The translations under genes were made by a program, and so were the position numbers. The notes under the pieces are model-generated. The model saw nothing but the letters and a program-made list of their open reading frames with translations. It made no database searches and was not told the DNA's origin. A DNA stretch of 5,405 nucleotides from JBFKOL01 sp041628815 (GTDB lineage: Bacteria > Bacteroidota > Bacteroidia > Chitinophagales > Saprospiraceae): positions 1 to 5,405 of the forward strand of contig JBFKOL010000304.1 in NCBI GenBank assembly GCA_041628815.1, in the 5' to 3' direction. Positions within the stretch are counted from its first letter, which is position 1. Each line of letters starts with the position of its first letter. This document shows positions 1-5,405 of this stretch, one piece after another.

Positions 1-291
1 ACCGATCACGCCCTGATTTCCAAAATTGAAAACCTTGAGAGACATCTGGCAACGTCGGAATCTGTCCAGCAAAGATGGATGAATGAGATCATGCAGGGCT
101 ATACCTCAAGTCAGAACAGGGCTTTGGAAGAATGGATGGTCAACGGGCTCGCGTTTTTGGAAGAACAACGACGTCGAGACATGGCGGTTATGGAACAGGC
201 ATTCTTCAGGTGGGCAGCCGCGATATCGCCCAATTCTTCCACCGGCTATGTCAATGATCTACAGACCTATCTCGGCCGAAATAGCGAATAA
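1..291 (+). CDS. C-terminal part of a charged, coiled-coil-like protein (5' end outside the window)
   Basis: The frame is open from base 1 to the TAA at 289-291, giving 96 residues, so this is the tail of a gene that starts upstream. The first in-frame ATG (base 79) is unlikely to be the true start, because the 26 codons before it read as ordinary protein and continue the same helical pattern. Residues 1-65 are rich in Glu, Gln, Arg and spaced Leu/Ile/Met, which suggests amphipathic or coiled-coil helix. Residues about 55-75 hold an RRR cluster and an aromatic stretch with FFRW. The last 20 residues look like a short ordered tail. There is no membrane segment. I do not recognise the family with confidence. 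The character resembles the C-terminal helix of anti-sigma-like proteins encoded next to ECF sigma factors in Bacteroidota, but that is only an inference. The gene ends 27 bases before the next start and is probably co-transcribed with it. Confidence 0.75.
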   Translation, partial: TDHALISKIENLERHLATSESVQQRWMNEIMQGYTSSQNRALEEWMVNGLAFLEEQRRRDMAVMEQAFFRWAAAISPNSSTGYVNDLQTYLGRNSE

Positions 292-318
292 AACATTCAT
301 TAATTGAAAATCATCATC

Positions 319-1479
319 ATGAAAAACATAATCCTTTTCTTTTTTCTCTTTACTCTTTGCTTAAATGTTGAAGCTCAGGACATCGATAAGGGTCGCATGG
401 ATCGCGACCTGGAAGTAGCAGAAAATGTCCTATCGACATTGCTGGGAAAGAAACACAACAGATTCTATTACCTAAGTGGTTTCTCCAATGAAGCTGTGGA
501 AAGTTCATATCTGAGGGACTACGGTGTTGTCATCGCCGTAAAAAGAAGTCTCTTTCCAATATCAATAAACCAAGATTTTTCTACCATATCCATTGGGAAA
601 GGTGATGAAAAAGACTCTGCACAAAAAGTAGTTATCGCTCCGGGAAAACTGGAAGCTGGTAGCGTCGTGCTGTCTTCTAGTGATTATGAAAAGAACAAGG
701 ATAAGACCGAAGACGACTTTATTGCACAATCCAAGACTTTTTTAGTGGATTACGGACATTTAATTGGACAATTAAACCCACAACATCACATCATGATCAA
801 GTGGGGTGGTAATTCATCACCATTGTATTTGTTCAATGAGTATTCCGATGCATCAGGTGGAAACTACTCTTTTAGCACACCGGGGGCACAAAGGCAAATT
901 ACCATTGAGATAAAAGTTTCAGACATTCGAGATCACCAGCAGGGACGTATAGACAGAGATGAAGCTCTGAGTCGCGTGGTAGTGACCAGGAGCGAGCATA
1001 ATGCAGAAAAGGTGGCAGATCTGGAGTTGCTGGCATCCATGTTTGAAAGATTATACAAGAGTGACCTGTCAGATACGTATTACAGCACCAACAGGGTCGC
1101 CTACACAAGCCTCAAAAACTATGGAGTCATCTTTAAAATGAAAGTATATTCTTCGGTGGAGGAAGGTGGATTATTTAGAATACCGACCATTGGCACAAAA
1201 ACTTCAACGATTGAGGAACGCAATCAAAAGGTTATGGAAATGCTTCCTGCATTCGAAAAGTCATTCAAAGAAAATCTTATCAATTATGGACGTACTGTGA
1301 AAAGCATAGCACCGAATGAGACATTGCGTTTTGAAATTAGCATGACACAATGCGACGGTTGTCAGGGATTCCCAAAATCCATTCACTATAGCGTGAAAGG
1401 ATCGGTCCTGGACCAGTTCAATAAGGGTGCAATTTCTCTCGAAAATGCCATGACATCCATAACCGTTGATAAGAAATAG
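319..1479 (+). CDS. Secreted protein of unknown function with two diverged copies of one domain
   Basis: This encodes 386 residues. ATG at 319 is chosen because it gives a standard signal peptide: MKN, a hydrophobic Ile/Leu/Phe core at residues 4-16, and a likely signal peptidase I cut after Val-Glu-Ala (A19). An in-frame TTG at 304 would only add five residues. Cys14 lies inside the hydrophobic core without a lipobox, so the product is probably soluble and periplasmic or exported. Residues about 30-224 and 234-386 appear to be two copies of one domain. D30-L31-E32 matches D234-L235-E236, Y68-G69-V70 matches Y268-G269-V270, Y145-G146 matches Y323-G324, and an E/D-x-A helix-strand ending at 222 matches one ending at 383. 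Only copy two carries a CxxC (C345, C348). There are no catalytic motifs I can name and no further membrane segments. The gene looks more AT-rich than its neighbours. It follows the upstream gene by 27 bases, so an operon is likely. Function is unknown; existence as a gene is well supported. Confidence 0.85.
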   Translation: MKNIILFFFLFTLCLNVEAQDIDKGRMDRDLEVAENVLSTLLGKKHNRFYYLSGFSNEAVESSYLRDYGVVIAVKRSLFPISINQDFSTISIGKGDEKDSAQKVVIAPGKLEAGSVVLSSSDYEKNKDKTEDDFIAQSKTFLVDYGHLIGQLNPQHHIMIKWGGNSSPLYLFNEYSDASGGNYSFSTPGAQRQITIEIKVSDIRDHQQGRIDRDEALSRVVVTRSEHNAEKVADLELLASMFERLYKSDLSDTYYSTNRVAYTSLKNYGVIFKMKVYSSVEEGGLFRIPTIGTKTSTIEERNQKVMEMLPAFEKSFKENLINYGRTVKSIAPNETLRFEISMTQCDGCQGFPKSIHYSVKGSVLDQFNKGAISLENAMTSITVDKK

Positions 1480-1494
1480 GAATTTTTTCCATCA

Positions 1495-1547
1495 GCGAAC
1501 AAGTCAAAATAATCTGGCGTTGGAGCAATAATAACTCGCTTGTTCGC
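1495..1547. repeat. Perfect 9-bp inverted repeat with a 35-base spacer in the intergenic region
   Basis: GCGAACAAG at 1495-1503 is exactly the reverse complement of CTTGTTCGC at 1539-1547. It starts 15 bases after the stop of the upstream gene. No T-run follows the right arm and the spacer is long, so it does not look like an intrinsic terminator. It could be a pair of operator half-sites or the base of a long RNA stem-loop. The right arm contains the TTG of a weak promoter candidate at 1540-1566. Confidence 0.45.
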
Positions 1548-1566
1548 ATTTCGTCCAACATTTTTG
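1540..1566 (+). promoter_or_regulatory. Weak Bacteroidota-type promoter candidate for the cytochrome gene
   Basis: TTG at 1540-1542 is followed by 16 bases and then CATTTTTG at 1559-1566, which matches seven of the eight positions (counting the two free ones) of the Bacteroidota -7 element TAnnTTTG. The spacer is a little shorter than the usual range. Transcription would start near 1570-1574, giving a leader of about 30 bases that holds the 1579-1602 hairpin. The gene must have some promoter here or upstream, but this particular match is weak. Confidence 0.22.
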
Positions 1567-1578
1567 AAAGATCGCCAC

Positions 1579-1602
1579 TATCTTGAGTCCAAAATCAAGA
1601 TA
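1579..1602 (+). promoter_or_regulatory. 8-bp perfect dyad/hairpin ending just before the GTG start of the cytochrome gene
   Basis: TATCTTGA at 1579-1586 and TCAAGATA at 1595-1602 are perfect reverse complements separated by the 8-base loop GTCCAAAA. Only two bases separate the right arm from the GTG at 1605. In RNA this would fold over the region where the ribosome binds; in DNA the half-sites are 16 bp apart centre to centre, a spacing that suits a dimeric regulator. The stem has only two G-C pairs, so as RNA it would be moderately weak. The symmetry is seen directly; the regulatory role is inferred. Confidence 0.45.
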
Positions 1603-1604
1603 TC

Positions 1605-4600
1605 GTGAATCGAATTATCCGTCTGTGGCCGCTTTGTGCGTCCTTGTTGGTAATGGTTGCTTGTCAACAAAAACCTAAACCTGAAATTATCCAGCTATCT
1701 CCGGAATATGGCGTCATCTTGGCCGATCAAATTCGCGAACAGGTAGGAGCGACCATTGCAGAAGGACTGATTCTTGATCTGTGGGCGGCAGATACACTCG
1801 TCAAAGACCCTACCGCCATCAGTATCGACAATGGCGGCAGGATTTTTTATAACCGAGCACAAAGGTTAAGAAATTCGGAATTTGACATACGGGGCCATCG
1901 AGACTGGATGACAGCGTCTATCTCTTTTCAATCACCAGAAGACAGGAGAAAATTCCTGCGGGATACGTTTGCCACAGAGCGCAGTCATCTCAATACATGG
2001 TTACCTGACCTGAATAGGGACAGCATTCACGATTGGCGGGACCTTACCGTCGAAAAAGAAGAAGTTTGGTGGATAGAAGATGGTTCAGGCGACGGGATTG
2101 CCGACAAAGCCCAGTTGTTCATCCGCGATTTCCATGAAGAGCATACGGATCTGGCCAACGGTCTTCATGCGGAAGAAAACGAAGTATTCCTTGCCGTAGG
2201 TCCTGATCTTTGGCGGTTGAAGGATAAGGACGGTGATGGAATTGCGGATGATAAGGAGTCGATCAGTCATGGATATGCCGTTCACATCGGTTTTGGAGCA
2301 CATGGGATGTCTGGCGTGACCAGGGGGCCAGATGGACGCATTTGGTGGGGCATCGGTGACATTGGCATGAATGTAGTCGATAAAGATGGAAAGCAATGGA
2401 AGTACCCCAACCAGGGGGTTATTGTACGCAGCGAGCCTGATGGCACTGGCTTCGAAGTTTTCGCTGCTGGTCTGAGGAATACACATGAATTTGTTTTTGA
2501 CCAGTATGGCAATCTAATCACGGAGGACAACGATGGAGATCATCCTGGTGAAAGGGAACGGTTGGTTTATATTACGAACGGAAGCGATGGAGGATGGCGC
2601 ATCAACTGGCAATTCGGCAAATACACCGACCCTAAGAACAACCTATACAAGGTTTGGATGGACGAGCGTTTACATGTACCACGTTGGGAAGGCCAGCCCG
2701 CTTATATTACACCACCCATCGTAAATTATGTCAACGGACCCACGGGTATGGTTTATAATCCCGGCACTGCACTAAGTGAGCGGTGGTACGATCACTTTTT
2801 TATCGTCGAATTCCGTGGCACTCCGGCCAATTCTCCCATTCACGCTTTTACCCTCGAACCCGATGGTGCCTCTTTCAAATTGAAAACCACAGAGAAAATC
2901 GTCTCGGGACTGTTACCCGCTGGGCTAGCTTTCGGACCTGACGGCGCTCTTTACTTCAGTGACTGGATCGATGGATGGGGTACCAAGGAAAAAGGCCGGA
3001 TATGGAAACTCGATGCAACTGACAGGGGCAATGCAGATATCAGAAAGGAAACACAGGCATTGTTGGCTGAAGACTTTACAAAGAAAACGGTAATGGACCT
3101 GGGCAACCTCCTTGGCCATCAGGATATGCGTGTCAGGTTGAAAGCTCAGTTTGAATTGGCCGACCGAGGTGAAAATGGGCACAAAATATTTACAGAAGCC
3201 GCATCTCCGTCCTCTTCACAGTTAAAACGAATCCACGGATTATGGGGCATAGCCCAACTGTCCAGAAAGGATTTGAAATTTGCAACTCCTTTAGTACAAT
3301 ACTTGACTGATGAAGACCCTGAGATCCAGGCACAGGCTGCCAAGATGATAGGGGATGTGAACTACAGCCAAGCGGCAGATGGTCTTATCCCGTTGCTCAT
3401 GCATCCTTCATTGAGGGTACAGTTTTTCGCCGCCGAGGCGTTGGGCAGGACCGCCCATAAACCAGGTCTTGTACCCATCATGCGAATGCTTGAGGCCAAT
3501 GATGACAAGGATGCCTGGTTGCGACATGCAGGTGCTTTGGCTATGGCAAGGATTGGTGATACTCAACCCATAGTAGCTAATGCCGGGCATCCTTCCAGGG
3601 CCTTGAGAATTGCGTCGGTCGTAGCATTGCGAAGGTTGCAGGATGCTGGCGTCAGCGTCTTTTTAAATGATCAGGATGAATACATTGTGGCAGAGACAGC
3701 GAGAGCTATACACGACGATTACTCCATTGAAGGTGGACTCCCTGCACTGGCGGCATTATTGAATACCACCAATTCGAAAAATGAGGTCATCGTAAGAAGA
3801 TGTATCAGTGCTAACCTTAGGCTGGGGCAAACTGAAAATTTCCAGGCACTGGTTCAGTATGCTCTTAAAGACAAAGCGCCATCGGTCTTGCGCGTTGAGG
3901 CATTGGAAGCACTTTCTACATGGGAAGATCCCTCACCATTGGACAGGGTAGATGGTCGGTTTCGGGGATATTTCAAACGTGAAGCACCCATTGATCTGAT
4001 TTCTGGACCTATTCGCACCTTATTGGATCACCGCGACGACAAATTAGTCGTAGCAGCGATCCGGGTAGTACGTGATCTGTCATTAAATGAAGAACATAAG
4101 CTGGCACAATTGGCCAGGAGAGGGCAATATGCATCCATACGTTCAAAGGCCATCGATGCATTGGCAGCTATGAACTACCAGGATATGGCTTCAGTCCTTC
4201 AGTCGGCACTCAAAGACCCTTCCACCACAGTTCGTTCATCTGCGTTGGCGAGTTTACCAAAGGCTCAGATTGACGACGCAACGGCGGTTCTGCTTTTAGA
4301 AAATGTTCTGAGAATTGGCACGATCGAAGAAAAACAAACCGCCCTGCAAGCGTTGACACATATGTCTTCAGATCAAAGCATCGCTTTGCTTGAGAACATG
4401 TTGGCAAGAATGGGTGATGGAAGAATAGAGAAGGAACTTCACCTCGACGTAATAGAGGCTGCTACCGAAGTGGGGATGTCATCCGACAATTCCTACTTGC
4501 AAAAGTATTATGCACAATTTGAAAGTGGAAAAATCGACCCAGAATTTGTTCCGGCCCTGTTTGGAGGTAATGTCGATCGCGGCAGGAATATATTTTTCAG

Positions 4601-4997
4601 ACACGAAGGCGCGCAATGCATGCGCTGTCATACTGTCTGGGAATGGGGGGGCGATGCGGGCCCCGTGCTTTCAGGTGTAGGAAGCAGACTTGACAAAGAG
4701 TCGTTGCTGCAGTCGCTGATCGATCCAAATGCGGAAATAGCTTCGGGATATGAGAGCATTGCTGTTTACACGAAACAGGACGAGACTTTTAGTGGTATTG
4801 TAAGGACTGAGACCGACACTGACCTGACAATGATATTAGGAGACCTTTCTTTAAAGACGATCAAAAAAGAAGACATCGTCGACAGACTCGAAGCGGCATC
4901 AAGTATGCCGGGAGTCAAAGAAATATTGACCAAGAAAGAAATTCGGGACCTTGTGGCCTTCTTGGCGAGCATTACGGAGTCGCATTCGTCCGACTAA
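1605..4997 (+). CDS. PVC-type heme-binding CxxCH lipoprotein: dehydrogenase-like beta-propeller, HEAT repeats, cytochrome c
   Basis: This encodes 1130 residues and looks intact. The GTG start is forced: the frame has a TGA at 1584-1586 and no other usual start before the signal peptide. Residues 1-19 form a lipoprotein signal with Cys20 as the lipidated residue (Met-Val-Ala-Cys). No acidic cluster follows Cys20, so a periplasm-facing anchor is more likely than surface display. Residues about 55-470 are a glucose/sorbosone-dehydrogenase-like propeller of the Piru_Ver_Nterm type, with GLRNTHEF at 289-296 and several GPDG turns. Four calcium-type loops start at D135, D159, D207 and D308. Residues about 485-960 are a helical HEAT-repeat solenoid. 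Residues about 975-1125 are a cytochrome c domain of the CxxCH_TIGR02603 type: CMRCH at 1005-1009 binds heme c, and M1101 in an S-x-M-P-like context is the probable sixth ligand. Such proteins are presumed to oxidise a sugar-like or other substrate and pass electrons to the heme, but no substrate is known. The propeller to cytochrome order is standard for the family. Confidence 0.95.
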   Translation: MNRIIRLWPLCASLLVMVACQQKPKPEIIQLSPEYGVILADQIREQVGATIAEGLILDLWAADTLVKDPTAISIDNGGRIFYNRAQRLRNSEFDIRGHRDWMTASISFQSPEDRRKFLRDTFATERSHLNTWLPDLNRDSIHDWRDLTVEKEEVWWIEDGSGDGIADKAQLFIRDFHEEHTDLANGLHAEENEVFLAVGPDLWRLKDKDGDGIADDKESISHGYAVHIGFGAHGMSGVTRGPDGRIWWGIGDIGMNVVDKDGKQWKYPNQGVIVRSEPDGTGFEVFAAGLRNTHEFVFDQYGNLITEDNDGDHPGERERLVYITNGSDGGWRINWQFGKYTDPKNNLYKVWMDERLHVPRWEGQPAYITPPIVNYVNGPTGMVYNPGTALSERWYDHFFIVEFRGTPANSPIHAFTLEPDGASFKLKTTEKIVSGLLPAGLAFGPDGALYFSDWIDGWGTKEKGRIWKLDATDRGNADIRKETQALLAEDFTKKTVMDLGNLLGHQDMRVRLKAQFELADRGENGHKIFTEAASPSSSQLKRIHGLWGIAQLSRKDLKFATPLVQYLTDEDPEIQAQAAKMIGDVNYSQAADGLIPLLMHPSLRVQFFAAEALGRTAHKPGLVPIMRMLEANDDKDAWLRHAGALAMARIGDTQPIVANAGHPSRALRIASVVALRRLQDAGVSVFLNDQDEYIVAETARAIHDDYSIEGGLPALAALLNTTNSKNEVIVRRCISANLRLGQTENFQALVQYALKDKAPSVLRVEALEALSTWEDPSPLDRVDGRFRGYFKREAPIDLISGPIRTLLDHRDDKLVVAAIRVVRDLSLNEEHKLAQLARRGQYASIRSKAIDALAAMNYQDMASVLQSALKDPSTTVRSSALASLPKAQIDDATAVLLLENVLRIGTIEEKQTALQALTHMSSDQSIALLENMLARMGDGRIEKELHLDVIEAATEVGMSSDNSYLQKYYAQFESGKIDPEFVPALFGGNVDRGRNIFFRHEGAQCMRCHTVWEWGGDAGPVLSGVGSRLDKESLLQSLIDPNAEIASGYESIAVYTKQDETFSGIVRTETDTDLTMILGDLSLKTIKKEDIVDRLEAASSMPGVKEILTKKEIRDLVAFLASITESHSSD

Positions 4998-5405
4998 GTT
5001 GATTTTTCGGAGGGTCCAAAAGAGGTCATCCAATTTTTCTTATACTTGAACCAAAACAGGTAAGCAAAAGTCATCACTATAAATATTGCGACACCCAACA
5101 TGCCAAAGAAAGGCGTACTGGGTACGCGCGTTATGATTTCTGCCACGAAGGCGGCATAGAGCCCCATCACGGACCAATACATGAAGGCCAGGTGGTAGTG
5201 TACCCAAGTGGTTTTTCTCCTTGTGATTGCGGGTATCATTCCTCCGGCCAGTGTTAAAGTAGAGACGACCGAGAAATAATGGAAAATGGCAAATTCACCG
5301 AACAGGTTGTACAGCATAAACGAAGTGGTCAACATGATCGTCATGGAGACAGCATAGAGGTATCCCACAGTCTCATGGATGACTGTACCTTTTGGTGTTA
5401 AGATC
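4994..5405 (-). CDS. DUF2306-type integral membrane protein, C-terminal part (5' end outside the window)
   Basis: On the minus strand the frame is open from the right edge to the TAG at 4996-4994, giving 136 residues. A GTG at 5368 could be read as a start, but the twelve codons before it encode a KGT-x-x-H-E-T segment, and KGT-x-x-H followed by G-x-x-Y is typical of DUF2306 membrane proteins, so the true start lies beyond base 5405. Four membrane segments are visible at about residues 14-35, 38-60, 70-91 and 98-119 of the fragment, with basic loops (TRRK at 61-64, KYKK at 120-123) and a short polar tail. Histidines at 10, 42, 69 and 71 lie at or near membrane boundaries. The function of the family is unknown. 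It converges on the cytochrome gene, and the stop codons share bases 4994-4997. Confidence 0.85.
   Translation of the reverse strand, partial: ILTPKGTVIHETVGYLYAVSMTIMLTTSFMLYNLFGEFAIFHYFSVVSTLTLAGGMIPAITRRKTTWVHYHLAFMYWSVMGLYAAFVAEIITRVPSTPFFGMLGVAIFIVMTFAYLFWFKYKKNWMTSFGPSEKST

Noticed and set aside
79..291. A complete small gene starting at ATG 79
   Set aside because: The frame is open to base 1 and the preceding 26 codons continue the same charged helical pattern, so a truncated longer gene is the better reading.
304..318. TTG at 304 as the start of the secreted protein
   Set aside because: ATG at 319 gives a textbook signal peptide; the TTG only adds Met-Lys-Ile-Ile-Ile in front of it.
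311..320. Short ATC/CAT triplet repeat before the secreted-protein start
   Set aside because: Three copies of a triplet across a start codon is within chance and shows no further structure.
899..1108. Antisense open frame opposite the secreted-protein gene, rich in Cys and Trp
   Set aside because: It is short, overlaps a well-supported plus-strand gene throughout, and has a composition typical of a reverse-frame shadow.
1464..1497. Intrinsic terminator after the secreted-protein gene, using the T6 run at 1483-1488
   Set aside because: The possible 7-bp stem (1464-1470 with 1491-1497, one G-U pair) encloses the T-run instead of preceding it, and no GC-rich stem lies directly before the T-run.
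1579..1586. TATCTTGA as a Bacteroidota -7 promoter element
   Set aside because: It lacks the TTTG ending, and the nearest upstream TTTG is only 12 bases away. It is better explained as the left arm of the dyad.
2085..2486. Antisense open frame of 133 codons opposite the cytochrome gene
   Set aside because: It lies entirely opposite the conserved propeller region, has no recognisable domain and begins and ends arbitrarily inside the gene. It is explained by codon bias of the plus-strand gene.
4978..5006. Terminator for the cytochrome gene: AGTCG/CGACT stem at 4978-4995 followed by T5 at 5002-5006
   Set aside because: The stem is only 5 bp with an 8-base loop, and the T-run starts six bases after it, so it is too weak to call.

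Overview
The window looks like chromosomal DNA of a Bacteroidota bacterium. The grounds are moderate GC content, translation starts without a Shine-Dalgarno sequence behind A/T-rich leaders, GTG used as a start codon, and a long lipoprotein whose sequence closely resembles the Bacteroidota branch of the PVC-type heme-binding CxxCH proteins. No order or genus can be assigned from this window alone.

Layout. (1) Bases 1-291 (+) are the last 96 codons of a gene cut by the left edge; the product is charged and partly coiled-coil-like. (2) After a 27-base gap, bases 319-1479 (+) encode a secreted 386-residue protein of unknown function built from two diverged copies of one domain. The tight spacing suggests these two genes share a transcript. 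(3) Bases 1480-1604 are a 125-base intergenic region with two separate perfect inverted repeats, the second ending two bases before the next start codon. (4) Bases 1605-4997 (+) encode a 1130-residue lipoprotein with a six-bladed-type dehydrogenase propeller, a long HEAT-repeat solenoid and a C-terminal mono-heme cytochrome c domain. (5) Bases 4994-5405 (-) are the C-terminal 136 codons of a DUF2306-type integral membrane protein cut by the right edge. It is convergent with gene 4, and the two stop codons overlap.

How they may work together. Genes 1 and 2 probably form one unit. Gene 4 is likely transcribed on its own from the 1480-1604 region and encodes a predicted periplasmic redox protein whose substrate is not known for the family. 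Gene 5 is on the other strand, and nothing in the sequence ties it functionally to gene 4. There are no RNA genes, CRISPR arrays, insertion sequences or phage genes. The most notable points are the paired dyads before the cytochrome gene, the unrecognised internally duplicated secreted protein, the four calcium-type loops in the propeller, and the tail-to-tail stop overlap. I see no evidence for a wholly new multi-gene system.
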